This document shows, piece after piece, positions 49,616-59,010 of a DNA stretch of 64,000 bases. A program made the translations under genes and the position numbers. The DNA is from Kluyvera intermedia (GTDB lineage: Bacteria; Pseudomonadota; Gammaproteobacteria; Enterobacterales; Enterobacteriaceae). The notes below the pieces were generated by a model, which was given only the letters and a program-made list of their open reading frames with translations, made no database searches and was not told where the DNA came from. The stretch covers positions 3,968,001-4,032,000 of the forward strand of contig NZ_CP139986.1 of assembly GCF_034424175.1 (NCBI RefSeq). Reading direction: 5' to 3'. The stretch's first letter is position 1. The number at the start of each line of letters is the position of its first letter.

Positions 49616-50902
49616 TTACGCGTTGCTCATCATCAGCTTACGCAGCGCAGCATAGTCAGCTGGCAGATTATGAGATAACAGCGGCAGATCAGCGCGATCC
49701 GCCAGCGCTTTCGGCAGCGGCAGCGTTTCTTGCAGGATCTCTTCCACACTCTCTTTAAACTTCGCCGGATGTGCAGTGCCAAGGAAGAGACCGTACTCAC
49801 CCGGTTGCAACTGGTCACGCAGCGCGCGATAAGCAATCGCCGCGTGCGGTTCTGAGGTGTAGCCCAGCGCCTGCAACTCGCGCATGGTTGCTTTGGTGGT
49901 TTCGTCGTCCACTGCCGCATAGCCCAGCTCGTTCAGACGCCAGATTTTACGACGGAACAACTCTTCCACGCGCGGCCAGTTGTTCGGCTGGCTCACATCC
50001 ATAGCATTTGAGAGCGTCGCCTGAGTGGCTTTCGGTGTCCACTTACCGTCCTGCAAGAAGCGCGGCACGGTGTCGTTGGCATTGGTCGCCGCGATAAAGC
50101 GTTTCACCGGCAGCCCCAAAGATTTCGCCAGCAGGCCCGCGGTCAGATCGCCAAAGTTACCGCTTGGCACCGACACCACCAGTTGATTACGCGCTTCCTG
50201 CGGCAGCTGTGCTACCGCTTCAAAGTAGTAGCAAATCTGCGCCAGCAGACGGCTGATGTTGATGGAGTTAGCCGAGTTCAGACCCAGCGCAACCTTCAAC
50301 TCTTCGTCATCGAAGGCCTGCTTCACCATCGCCTGGCAAGCATCGAAATCGCCGTCGATCGCCACGGTTTCAATGTTGCCACCCAGGGTACAGAACAGTT
50401 TTTCCTGCAACGGGCTGATTTTGCCGCGCGGATACAGAATCACCACTTTGACGTTCGGCAGGCCGTAGAAAGCATGCGCCACTGCCGCACCGGTATCGCC
50501 TGAGGTCGCGGTCAGAATAGTCACCGGCTTGTCGCCGGCAATCAGCGTCAACATCTGCGCCATAAAGCGGCCGCCGAAGTCTTTGAATGCCAGAGTCGGA
50601 CCGTGGAAAAGCTCCAGACAACCGATGTCTTCCTGCACCTTATTCACCGGTGCCGGGAAGGTGAACGCGTTAGCAATACGCTGTTCCAGCTCGGCCTGCG
50701 GGATTTCATCACCAATAAACGCAGAGAGAATTTTGGCGCTGCGGGTGACGAAATCCTGCGTCAGCAGGTCATCAATGTCGGTCAGGTTGAATTCCGGCAA
50801 ATCGTGCGGGAAGAACAGCCCCTGATGCTTACCCAGGCCTTGAGTGATGGCCTGCGCAAAGCTGACCTGTTCATTGTGATCTTTTAAATTGTAGAGTTTC
50901 AT
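49616..50902 (-). CDS. thrC: Threonine synthase
   Basis: PLP enzyme converting O-phosphohomoserine to threonine; 428 residues as in E. coli. The PLP lysine is in LAFKDFGGRF (about 107) and the phosphate-binding segment in SGNFGDLTAGLLAKS. Last gene of thrABC, three bases after thrB. A weak hairpin (about 49580-49605) may end the operon. Confidence 0.98.
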   Translation of the reverse strand: MKLYNLKDHNEQVSFAQAITQGLGKHQGLFFPHDLPEFNLTDIDDLLTQDFVTRSAKILSAFIGDEIPQAELEQRIANAFTFPAPVNKVQEDIGCLELFHGPTLAFKDFGGRFMAQMLTLIAGDKPVTILTATSGDTGAAVAHAFYGLPNVKVVILYPRGKISPLQEKLFCTLGGNIETVAIDGDFDACQAMVKQAFDDEELKVALGLNSANSINISRLLAQICYYFEAVAQLPQEARNQLVVSVPSGNFGDLTAGLLAKSLGLPVKRFIAATNANDTVPRFLQDGKWTPKATQATLSNAMDVSQPNNWPRVEELFRRKIWRLNELGYAAVDDETTKATMRELQALGYTSEPHAAIAYRALRDQLQPGEYGLFLGTAHPAKFKESVEEILQETLPLPKALADRADLPLLSHNLPADYAALRKLMMSNA

Positions 50903-50905
50903 CGG

Positions 50906-51835
50906 TTATCCCACGACTCGTGCGCCTGCTGTATCCAGCCGGCAAATATGAACAAAACCTTCTTGATTCTGAAGATAATTCTGGCTCAACCAATCGGCAA
51001 CGCGCTGCGCGGTATCCGGTTTATCGCACAGGGCAAACAGCGTTGGCCCCGAACCCGATATCCCACACGCGACGGCACCAATCCCGGCCACTGCCTGACG
51101 TGCTTCGCTAAAGCCTGGCAGCAGCTTGGTGCGATACGGCTCGGCAATCACGTCTTTCATCAATTTCGCCGCCAGCTGCGGCTGACGGGTATAGCAGGCG
51201 TGAATAAAGCCTGCCAGGTGACGGCCGTGGGCGATGCAGTCCTGACGACGATATTGCGCAGGCAGAATCGCCCGCGCCTCCGCCGTAGAGACCTTAATCC
51301 CCGGATAGGCCAGCACCCACAACCACTCATCAAAACAAGGAACCTGCTGGCTGATGATCCCGTTCTCTTCGATCATCAACTGCATCCCGCCCAGATAGCA
51401 CGGTGCGACGTTGTCGTAGTGAACGCTGCCGGAGATGCGCCCTTCCAGCTCACCCATCAGGGCCAGCATTCGGGTTTCATTCAACGGCTTGCCACAATGC
51501 TCGTTCATTGCCACCAAAGCAGCGACTACCGAACAGGCGCTGGAACCCAGCCCAGAGCCTATCGGCATGTTTTTTTCCAGCGTCATCGCCACCGGGATCT
51601 CTTTGCCTATTTCACGGCAGAACAGTTCCCAGCACTGATAAACGATATTCTCACGGGGTTCGCTTGGCAGTTTGTCCGCAAAGCGACCCAGATTTTGCAG
51701 GCTGAAGCTCTCAGCCGCCTCAACCGTCACATTGTCGCCCAGCAGACTGCCGTCAATCGGCGTGACAGCCGCGCCTAATACATCAAACCCGACGCTCATA
51801 TTGGCACTGGAAGCCGGGGCATACACCTTAACCAT
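50906..51835 (-). CDS. thrB: Homoserine kinase
   Basis: GHMP-family kinase, 309 residues (E. coli 310). The ATP-binding motif PIGSGLGSSACSVVAAL is intact. Starts one base after the thrA stop, with its ribosome-binding site inside the end of thrA, so translation is coupled. Confidence 0.98.
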   Translation of the reverse strand: MVKVYAPASSANMSVGFDVLGAAVTPIDGSLLGDNVTVEAAESFSLQNLGRFADKLPSEPRENIVYQCWELFCREIGKEIPVAMTLEKNMPIGSGLGSSACSVVAALVAMNEHCGKPLNETRMLALMGELEGRISGSVHYDNVAPCYLGGMQLMIEENGIISQQVPCFDEWLWVLAYPGIKVSTAEARAILPAQYRRQDCIAHGRHLAGFIHACYTRQPQLAAKLMKDVIAEPYRTKLLPGFSEARQAVAGIGAVACGISGSGPTLFALCDKPDTAQRVADWLSQNYLQNQEGFVHICRLDTAGARVVG

Positions 51836-51836
51836 T

Positions 51837-54299
51837 TTAAACTCCTAACTTCCAGGACAGCGTGCGCAGAAGATCGGCAAATACCCCTGCCGCCGTAACA
51901 TCGTTACCTGCGCCATAGCCGCGCAGCACCAGCGGAAGCGGCTGATAATAGTGGCTGTAGAACGCCAGGGCATTCTCACCGTTTTTTACTTTGAACAGCG
52001 GATCGTTGCCATCAACGACCGCGATCTTCACCCGGCAAACGCCGTCTTCTTCAATATTGCCAACATAGCGCAGCACTTTGCCTTCATCACGCGCGACAGC
52101 CACGCGGGCGGAAAATTCGTCATCCAACTGCGGTAAACGCGCCATAAAACTGTCGGTATCACCCGACGCGTCGAAGCTTTCCGGCAGCACCGATTCCACC
52201 ACGATATCACTCAATTCGAGGTGACGCCCGGTTTCACGGGCCAGAATCAGCAGCTTACGCGCAACGTCCATCCCCGACAGGTCATCGCGCGGGTCCGGCT
52301 CGGTGTAGCCCATCTCACGCGCCACTTTGGTCGCTTCCGACAGGCTCATGCCTTCGTCAAGCTTACCGAAGATAAACGACAGCGAACCGGAAAGAATACC
52401 GGAGAAGCGTTGCAATTCGTCACCCGCATTCAGCAGGTTTTGCAGGTTTTCGATAACCGGAAGACCCGCACCGACGTTGGTGTCGTACAAGAATTTGCGG
52501 CGCGACTGCCCGGCGGCATGACGCAGTTGATGGTAATAATCCATCGACGAGGTGTTGGCCTTTTTGTTTGGCGTCACCACGTGGAAACCTTCACGCAGGA
52601 AATCGGCGTACTGGTCGGCAACGGTCTGATTGGACGTACAGTCAACAATCACCGGGTTCAGCAGGTGATACTCTTTCACCAGACGGATTAAGCGCCCCAG
52701 ATTAAACGGCTCTTTCGCTTCTGCCAGTTCTTCCTGCCAGTTATCCAGATTGAGTCCGTGTACGCTGGTCAGTAGCGCACGCGAGTTCGCGACACCGCAG
52801 ACGCGCAGGTCGATATGCTTTTTCTTAAGCCAGGCCTGCTGACGTTTGATCTGCTCAAGCAATGCGCCACCGACACCGCCAACGCCAATCAAGAACACTT
52901 CAATTACCTGGTCAGTGTTGAACAGCATCTGATGAGTGACGCGCACGCCGGTTACCGCATCATCGTTGCTCACCACCACCGAAATAGAGCGCTCAGAAGA
53001 CCCCTGAGCAATCGCCACGATATTGATATTGGCGCGAGCCAGTGCTGCGAAGAACTTCGCCGAGATGCCGCGCAGGGTGCGCATACCATCGCCGACAACA
53101 GAGATAATCGCCAGGCGCTCCATGATGGACAGCGGCTCCAGCAACTCTTCTTTGAGCTCCAGATAGAACTCATCTTCCATGGCCTTTTTCGCTCGCGCAC
53201 AGTCGCTCTGCGGTACGCAGAAGCTGATGCTGTACTCGGAAGAAGACTGGGTGATCAGCACCACGGAGATACCTGCGCGCGACATGGTCGCGAAGACGCG
53301 TGCCGCCATGCCGACCATACCTTTCATTCCCGGGCCGGAGACGTTGAACATCGCCATGTTATTCAGATTGGAGATGCCTTTCACCGGCAAATCATCTTCA
53401 TCCCGGCTGGCGCCAATGAGCGTGCCCGGCGCCTGAGGGTTGCCGGTGTTCTTAATCAGGCAAGGGATCTGGAACTGGGCGATCGGGGCGATAGTGCGAG
53501 GATGAAGGACTTTAGCGCCAAAGTAGGAAAGCTCCATCGCTTCCTGATACGACATGCTTTTCAGCAGTCGGGCATCCGGCACCTGACGCGGGTCGCAGGT
53601 ATACACCCCGTCGACGTCGGTCCAGATTTCACAACAGTCAGCGCGTAAACAGGCGGCCAACACGGCAGCGGAGTAGTCAGAGCCGTTACGGCCCAGCACC
53701 ACCAGTTCGCCTTTCTCATTGCCCGCGGTGAAGCCGGCCATCAATACCATATGGTCTGATGGGATCTGGCTTGCCACGATGCGACGCGTTGACTCCGTAA
53801 TATCGACGGTTGATTCCAGGTAATGGCCAACGGCCAGCAGTTTTTCAACCGGATTGATGACCGTGACTTTATGACCACGCGCACTCAGTAGCCCCGCCAT
53901 AATGGCGATAGAGAGTTTTTCACCCCGGCAGATAAGACCGGCGTTGACGCTGTCGGGACACTGCCCCAGCAAGCTGATGCCATGCAGAATGTGTTTGATC
54001 TGAGCAAATTCAAGTTCGACTGCCACTTTCAGATCGGCATGCGGGAAGCCCGGCTGAGCGTCAGCAAGCCCAGAGAGTAATTCAGCAAAGATACGTTCGG
54101 CGTCGGCGATATTGGTTAGCGCATCCTGGCCACCAATCGTTTTTTCAATCATCGCCACCAGATGGTTGGTGATTTTTGCCGGGGCAGAGAGCACGGTTGC
54201 TACCTGCCCCTGCCTGGCGTTGCTTTCCAGAATATCGGCTACACGCAGAAACCTTTCCGCGTTTGCCACTGATGTACCGCCGAACTTCAAGACTCGCAT
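51837..54299 (-). CDS. thrA: Bifunctional aspartokinase I/homoserine dehydrogenase I
   Basis: 820 residues, identical in length to E. coli. N-terminal kinase with MRVLKFGGTSVANAERF, two ACT-type regulatory segments in the middle, and C-terminal dehydrogenase with GVGGVGGALLEQI and the SGILSGSLSFIFGKLDEG segment. Threonine feedback inhibition is expected from the family. AAGGGG precedes the ATG. First structural gene after the attenuator. Confidence 0.99.
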   Translation of the reverse strand: MRVLKFGGTSVANAERFLRVADILESNARQGQVATVLSAPAKITNHLVAMIEKTIGGQDALTNIADAERIFAELLSGLADAQPGFPHADLKVAVELEFAQIKHILHGISLLGQCPDSVNAGLICRGEKLSIAIMAGLLSARGHKVTVINPVEKLLAVGHYLESTVDITESTRRIVASQIPSDHMVLMAGFTAGNEKGELVVLGRNGSDYSAAVLAACLRADCCEIWTDVDGVYTCDPRQVPDARLLKSMSYQEAMELSYFGAKVLHPRTIAPIAQFQIPCLIKNTGNPQAPGTLIGASRDEDDLPVKGISNLNNMAMFNVSGPGMKGMVGMAARVFATMSRAGISVVLITQSSSEYSISFCVPQSDCARAKKAMEDEFYLELKEELLEPLSIMERLAIISVVGDGMRTLRGISAKFFAALARANINIVAIAQGSSERSISVVVSNDDAVTGVRVTHQMLFNTDQVIEVFLIGVGGVGGALLEQIKRQQAWLKKKHIDLRVCGVANSRALLTSVHGLNLDNWQEELAEAKEPFNLGRLIRLVKEYHLLNPVIVDCTSNQTVADQYADFLREGFHVVTPNKKANTSSMDYYHQLRHAAGQSRRKFLYDTNVGAGLPVIENLQNLLNAGDELQRFSGILSGSLSFIFGKLDEGMSLSEATKVAREMGYTEPDPRDDLSGMDVARKLLILARETGRHLELSDIVVESVLPESFDASGDTDSFMARLPQLDDEFSARVAVARDEGKVLRYVGNIEEDGVCRVKIAVVDGNDPLFKVKNGENALAFYSHYYQPLPLVLRGYGAGNDVTAAGVFADLLRTLSWKLGV

Positions 54300-54324
54300 G
54301 GTTTTTTACCCCTTGACCTTTAGT

Positions 54325-54363
54325 CGAAAAAAAAGCCCGCACTGTTTAGGTGCGGGCTTTTTT
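54325..54363 (-). terminator. thr operon attenuator terminator
   Basis: Stem AAAGCCCGCAC with GTGCGGGCTTT and an 8-base T run on the minus strand, between thrL and thrA: the Thr/Ile attenuation terminator. Confidence 0.92.
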
Positions 54364-54381
54364 CTGTGTTTCCTGTACGCG

Positions 54382-54450
54382 TCAGCCCGCACCGTTACCT
54401 GTGGTAATAGTGGTGGTTGTAATTGTCATAATGCTGCTGATGCGAATCAT
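54382..54450 (-). CDS. thrL: thr operon leader peptide
   Basis: 22 codons, MIRISSIM to TTGNGAG, with 7 Thr and 5 Ile codons. Ribosome stalling at these codons when charged tRNA is scarce should relieve termination at 54325-54363. It differs from the E. coli leader mostly in the first eight residues, including a second Met. The sequence around the start (ACAACATCC then ATG) is the same as in E. coli. Confidence 0.93.
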   Translation of the reverse strand: MIRISSIMTITTTTITTGNGAG

Positions 54451-54545
54451 GGATGTTGTGTACTCTGTATTTTTACTGTCTGTGCCTGATACCCCTATTG
54501 GTTAAAGTATCCGGCCTGCTAAGTCAATGAATTTCTAACTTCGTC
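54451..54545 (-). promoter_or_regulatory. thr operon promoter region
   Basis: The bases upstream of thrL (TTGACTTAG near 54520, ACTTTAACCAAT, then CACAGACAG) are largely collinear with the E. coli thrL promoter region. I do not assign exact -35 and -10 boxes. Confidence 0.5.
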
Positions 54546-54660
54546 ACGTTTCGCAATCATTTCATATCAGCCCGCACAAGCACAGACAAACCACCACAAC
54601 AGCCATAAGTTAAGCAAAATACTGGGGTATAACACCATACATAAACACGATGACAGAGTT

Positions 54661-55347
54661 TTACTCTGGGAGATTTTTTTCAATATCGTGCAGCAATCGG
54701 TGCAACATTGCCGTATCACGATGCTCAAATAAGCCAATACGCTGTTGCAGCCAATCAGCCAGTTTTACATCTCCGGCGACATCGAGTCGTTCAAGCAAAG
54801 CCGTGATACGTGCCCGTAACGCAATCAGTTGATTTTCGTCACCAGCCGTTACTATCGGGTTTGCCGTTTGTAATAACGAGGAGAGTTGGTAACAATAAAC
54901 CATCACCGCCTGACCGAGATTAAGCGATGGGTAATCCGCCACCATCGGTACCCCGGTAAGTACATCTGCTAATGCTAACTCTTCATTGGTTAGCCCGGAA
55001 TCCTCACGACCAAACACCAGTGCCGCATGGCCTAACCACTGTGCTTTTTCCTCTAGCATCGGCACCAGTTCCTGTGGCGTTGCATAGTAATGGAAGCGAG
55101 CACGGCTGCGAGCTGTGGTCGCTACCGTGAAATCAACATCGTGTAAAGCCTCTTCCAGCGTAGGGTAACAGGTGATCCCATCAATGATATCGCCCGAGCC
55201 ATGCGCCACCCAGCGGGTCGCTGGCTCCAGGTGCGCAACGCTATCCACGATCCGCATGTCGTTAAAGCCCATGGTTTTCATCGCCCGGGCGGCCGCGCCG
55301 ATATTTTCGGCCCTTGCTGGGGAAACCAGCACAATAGATAAGCGCAT
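54661..55347 (-). CDS. yjtD: TrmJ-like SPOUT RNA methyltransferase (LasT/YjtD)
   Basis: 228 residues, matching E. coli YjtD (LasT). SPOUT methyltransferase features are visible: SPARAENIGAAARAMKTMGF at the N-terminus, ALVFGREDSGLTNEEL and VPMVADYPSLNLGQAVMVYCY forming the SAM-binding knot. It is a paralogue of TrmJ; the RNA target is not established. The start at 55347 gives MRLSIVLVSPARAENIG; the longer frame upstream is rejected. Confidence 0.93.
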   Translation of the reverse strand: MRLSIVLVSPARAENIGAAARAMKTMGFNDMRIVDSVAHLEPATRWVAHGSGDIIDGITCYPTLEEALHDVDFTVATTARSRARFHYYATPQELVPMLEEKAQWLGHAALVFGREDSGLTNEELALADVLTGVPMVADYPSLNLGQAVMVYCYQLSSLLQTANPIVTAGDENQLIALRARITALLERLDVAGDVKLADWLQQRIGLFEHRDTAMLHRLLHDIEKNLPE

Positions 55348-55985
55348 TTTAAGTTCTCTTACTTGATTGTTATCAGGCAATAATGTGATGCAGTTCAACA
55401 TATTGCGCAGCGCGAATTTACAAAAACGCAACAAAAATCAATGAAATGGCGTTTCATAACATATAAATAAAGTTACACTATACTCTCAGAAACTATCAGT
55501 TTTGAATGTTAACAGAAGACCGATATCCCTATGTTTATACGAACTATTTTCATTACCATAGTTCAATAATAATTGGATTCACCACATTTATCAGTTAACC
55601 TGTGCAACTACTTGAGTTGTGGAAAAAATGTGATAGGCGTTATCATTCAGGCGTGATAATTTCACCAAACTGTTAACGTGCTACAATTGAACTTGATATA
55701 TGTCAACGAAGCGTAGGTTTATTGGCGGTCTGGTGCCTCTTTGCCTGTTATGTTGCTGTTAAAATGGTTAGGATGACAACCGTTTTTGACACTGTCGGGT
55801 CCTGAGGGAAGAGTACCCACGACCAAGCTAATGATGTTGTTGACGTTGATGGAAAGTGCATCAAGAACGCAATTACGTACTTTAGTCATGTTACGCCGGT
55901 CATGTTAATTTTCGACATGCATCAGGCAGGTCAGGGACTATTGGTACTTCCTGTTTCGATTTAGTTGGCAATTTAGGTAGCAAAC
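55348..55985. promoter_or_regulatory. arcA upstream control region
   Basis: 638 bases with a long arcA leader. A near-perfect FNR site, TTGATATATGTCAA, is at 55693-55706, at the place known for E. coli arcA. The only open frame of note is the yjjY-like one on the minus strand. The left part should carry the yjtD promoter. Confidence 0.65.
55719..55889 (-). CDS. yjjY: YjjY-like small open frame
   Basis: 56 codons beginning MTKVRNCVLDALSINVNNII, the same N-terminus that I recall for E. coli YjjY (46 residues). After GT the frame differs: one extra base relative to the remembered E. coli sequence shifts it, so the C-terminal half is different and longer. The frame lies antisense within the arcA leader and overlaps bases conserved for arcA control. 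Whether it is translated is doubtful. Confidence 0.35.
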   Translation of the reverse strand: MTKVRNCVLDALSINVNNIISLVVGTLPSGPDSVKNGCHPNHFNSNITGKEAPDRQ

Positions 55986-56702
55986 ATGCAGACCCCGCAC
56001 ATTCTTATCGTTGAAGACGAGTTGGTAACACGCAACACGTTAAAAAGTATTTTCGAAGCAGAAGGCTACGATGTTTTCGAAGCGACCGATGGCGCGGAAA
56101 TGCATCAGATCCTGTCTGATAATGATATCAACCTGGTGATCATGGATATCAACCTGCCAGGGAAAAACGGCCTCCTGCTGGCACGCGAACTGCGTGAACA
56201 AGCAAATGTCGCCCTGATGTTCCTGACCGGCCGCGACAATGAAGTCGACAAGATCCTCGGTCTGGAAATTGGTGCAGATGATTACATCACAAAGCCTTTC
56301 AACCCACGTGAACTGACTATCCGCGCACGCAATCTGCTGTCTCGTACCATGAACCTGGGTACCGTCAGCGAAGAACGCCGTAGCGTTGAAAGCTACAAGT
56401 TCAACGGCTGGGAGCTGGACATCAACAGCCGCTCTTTGGTGAGTCCTAACGGTGAACAGTATAAGCTGCCGCGTAGCGAATTCCGCGCGATGCTGCACTT
56501 CTGCGAAAACCCGGGCAAAATTCAGTCTCGTGCTGAACTGCTGAAGAAAATGACCGGCCGTGAGCTGAAGCCACACGACCGTACGGTTGACGTGACCATC
56601 CGTCGCATCCGTAAACATTTCGAGTCTACGCCGGATACCCCGGAAATCATCGCCACGATTCACGGCGAAGGTTACCGCTTCTGCGGCGAGCTGCAGGAAT
56701 AA
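55986..56702 (+). CDS. arcA: Two-component response regulator ArcA
   Basis: 238 residues, essentially E. coli ArcA. Receiver domain with phospho-acceptor Asp54 in LVIMDINLPGKNG and the conserved Lys in DDYITKPFNPREL; C-terminal OmpR-type winged helix ending in HGEGYRFCGELQE. Represses aerobic metabolism under microaerobic and anaerobic conditions, with ArcB encoded elsewhere. AGGTAG precedes the ATG. Confidence 0.99.
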   Translation: MQTPHILIVEDELVTRNTLKSIFEAEGYDVFEATDGAEMHQILSDNDINLVIMDINLPGKNGLLLARELREQANVALMFLTGRDNEVDKILGLEIGADDYITKPFNPRELTIRARNLLSRTMNLGTVSEERRSVESYKFNGWELDINSRSLVSPNGEQYKLPRSEFRAMLHFCENPGKIQSRAELLKKMTGRELKPHDRTVDVTIRRIRKHFESTPDTPEIIATIHGEGYRFCGELQE

Positions 56703-56706
56703 AAAC

Positions 56707-56740
56707 GAAAACGGCGCATTCAGCGCCGTTTTTTTTTGCC
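56707..56740. terminator. arcA/creA bidirectional terminator
   Basis: AACGGCGC-ATTCA-GCGCCGTT stem with A run before and T run after; it lies between convergent arcA and creA. Confidence 0.9.
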
Positions 56741-56741
56741 T

Positions 56742-57233
56742 CTATTTCGCTGAACCGACCTCTTCTCCCCACGGCATAATTGGCACCGCGCTTATGGCGT
56801 TTTTCGGTGAACCATCAACCACTTTATCGGAATAAGTCAGATAGATCAGAGCATTTCGTTTCGCGTCATAAAAACGCACCACCTGCAGCTTTTTGAAGAC
56901 CAGCGATGTCCGTTTCTGGAAAACCACTTCTCCTTCTGATTTGCCTTTCTTAATTTTATCCGTCAGTTCGATAGCGCCAACTTGCTGACAGGAAATTGCC
57001 GCATCAGAGGTGTCTTCCGCCAGTCCCAGACCGCCCTTAATCCCACCCGTTTTCGCACGGCTAATGTAGCAGGTCACGTTTTTAACATCCGGATCATCAA
57101 AGGCTTCCACCACAATCTTATGATCGGGGCCAAACATTTTGAAAACCGTATCAACAGAACCAATCTGCTCTGCATGTACACCCAGGCTTGCGGCACCCAG
57201 TAACAGGCCAGCCATTAACTTCTTGTATTTCAT
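56742..57233 (-). CDS. creA: CreA family protein
   Basis: 163 residues (E. coli 157). Signal peptide (about 1-21, ends VHA), then the conserved EQIGSVDTVFKMFGPDHKIVVEAFDDPDVKNVTCY and GGIKGGLGLAEDTSDAAISCQQVG segments with two cysteines. Function unknown. In E. coli creA heads creABCD, lying between rob and arcA. Here creBCD is absent and creA runs straight into the shared terminator with arcA; its C-terminus is slightly extended (GEEVGSAK). Confidence 0.95.
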   Translation of the reverse strand: MKYKKLMAGLLLGAASLGVHAEQIGSVDTVFKMFGPDHKIVVEAFDDPDVKNVTCYISRAKTGGIKGGLGLAEDTSDAAISCQQVGAIELTDKIKKGKSEGEVVFQKRTSLVFKKLQVVRFYDAKRNALIYLTYSDKVVDGSPKNAISAVPIMPWGEEVGSAK

Positions 57234-57444
57234 ATTGTTACCATTTTCATCGATTGAGTGAAGTGACTATTCAACATTAGAGAATAAAGTGTTTAAAGAT
57301 CACAGCTTTACAAAAATCAGCGTTCTATCTAAGACATTAACGCACTTATGCATAAAAAAAACACTGAATGCTAAAACAGCAAAAGATGCTATTATCCGCT
57401 ACTTTGGTAACAGGCACCTAAAAAATTAAGGATGAGGGCATTTT

Positions 57445-58314
57445 ATGGATCAGGCAGGAATTATTCGCGATCTCCTCGTTTGGCTGGAAGGCCATTTAGA
57501 TCAGCCTTTATCGCTGGATAATGTGGCGGCAAAAGCGGGTTATTCCAAATGGCACCTGCAACGTATGTTCAAGGATGTTACCGGCCATGCCATTGGCGCT
57601 TACATCCGCGCACGTCGACTGTCAAAATCAGCCGTTGCGTTGCGACTGACCGCACGCCCTATTCTCGATATCGCCCTGCAATACCGCTTTGACTCTCAGC
57701 AGACCTTTACCCGCGCGTTTAAAAAACAGTTTTCGCTGACGCCTGCCCTGTACCGCCGTTCTCCAGACTGGAGTTCATTTGGTATGCGTCCGCCGCTGCG
57801 CCTGGGTGAGTTCACCATGCCAAAATATGAGTTTATTACTCAGCCAACCACAGAGTTGGTGGGCGTAACGCAAAGCTACACCTGTAAGCTGGAAGAGATT
57901 TCCGAATTCCGTCAGCAGATGCGTATTCAATTCTGGACCGACTTCCTCGGCAACTCGCCGTCCCTTCCGCCGATTTTGTACGGGTTGCATGAGCCACGTC
58001 CGAGCCTTGAAAAAGACGATGAGCAGGAGGTGTTCTACACCACCGCGCTTGCGCCAGAGTTGGCCAATGGTCATATCAGCAACGCCCATCCGGTTATCCT
58101 GGAAGGTGGCGAATACGTGATGTTTACCTATGAAGGTCTGGGTACCGGTCTGCAGGAGTTTATCCTGACGCTGTACGGCACCTGCATGCCAATGCTTAAT
58201 CTGACTCGCCGTAAGGGCCTGGATATTGAGCGCTTCTTCCCACAAGATGAAGCCCGGAACCAGGAACCGCCAATTATGCTGCGCTGCGAGTACCTGATCC
58301 CGATTCGTCGTTAA
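57445..58314 (+). CDS. rob: Right origin-binding protein Rob
   Basis: AraC/XylS-family activator of the mar/sox/rob regulon; 289 residues as in E. coli. Two helix-turn-helix motifs lie in the N-terminal 110 residues (KAGYSKWHLQRMFKDVTG, YRFDSQQTFTRAFKKQF), followed by a GyrI-like ligand-binding domain from about 125. Its stop codon overlaps the gpmB stop by four bases. Confidence 0.98.
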   Translation: MDQAGIIRDLLVWLEGHLDQPLSLDNVAAKAGYSKWHLQRMFKDVTGHAIGAYIRARRLSKSAVALRLTARPILDIALQYRFDSQQTFTRAFKKQFSLTPALYRRSPDWSSFGMRPPLRLGEFTMPKYEFITQPTTELVGVTQSYTCKLEEISEFRQQMRIQFWTDFLGNSPSLPPILYGLHEPRPSLEKDDEQEVFYTTALAPELANGHISNAHPVILEGGEYVMFTYEGLGTGLQEFILTLYGTCMPMLNLTRRKGLDIERFFPQDEARNQEPPIMLRCEYLIPIRR

Positions 58315-58958
58315 CGCTGTAGTTCATCCAGCGCAGGGGCATCCAGATGCGAGATGTCCCCTGCGGTTTCCACGATCCATCCCGGCGCCAGCCACTGACT
58401 TTCCTGATAGTCCACCCGCGAGATTGAGCAGTTACGCAGTCGTAAACGACGCTCAGCATGCGCTGGCAAACCCAAAATTGTACTGACCAGACACCCCAGC
58501 GCGATACCGTGACTGACCAACAATGGACGGCTTCCGGCGGGCAGATCAAGGCAAGCGCTCAGCCCGGCAAACATACGCTCACTCAGTTCTTGCATCGACT
58601 CCCCTTCAGGAATACGACCGTTTGGCGTACCGTTCACCACCAGCCGACGCCACTCTTCTTCCTGCGCACTGAGCGAGTCAAGATGACGCTGTTCCAGTAC
58701 CCCCATGTCCAGCTCACGCAGACGGGCATCCAGCGTGACGCCACAGCCACAGGCATCGGCAATAATCTCGGCGGTCCGGCGCGTACGCCCCAGATCGCTG
58801 GCGATAACATGGGTGATGCCATAGGTGCGAACCCGCTCACCTACCTGCACTGCCTGGGACTCACCTTTAGCCGTCAGAGAGCTATCGGACTGGCCTTGAA
58901 TACGCCGTTCGGCGTTCCACTGCGTTTCGCCATGGCGAACAAGATATACCTGTAACAT
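58311..58958 (-). CDS. gpmB: Phosphoglycerate-mutase-like phosphatase GpmB
   Basis: 215 residues, the E. coli length. Histidine phosphatase superfamily, cofactor-independent of metal: LVRHGETQWN at residues 5-14 carries the phospho-histidine, and a second His lies in LLVSHGIALG. The family is named for phosphoglycerate mutase but E. coli GpmB may act mainly as a phosphatase. Convergent with rob. Confidence 0.95.
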   Translation of the reverse strand: MLQVYLVRHGETQWNAERRIQGQSDSSLTAKGESQAVQVGERVRTYGITHVIASDLGRTRRTAEIIADACGCGVTLDARLRELDMGVLEQRHLDSLSAQEEEWRRLVVNGTPNGRIPEGESMQELSERMFAGLSACLDLPAGSRPLLVSHGIALGCLVSTILGLPAHAERRLRLRNCSISRVDYQESQWLAPGWIVETAGDISHLDAPALDELQR

Positions 58959-59010
58959 GTTTTTTATCCGTTATACTGCGGTGACAATTTATTATCTGAG
59001 TGTGTAGATT

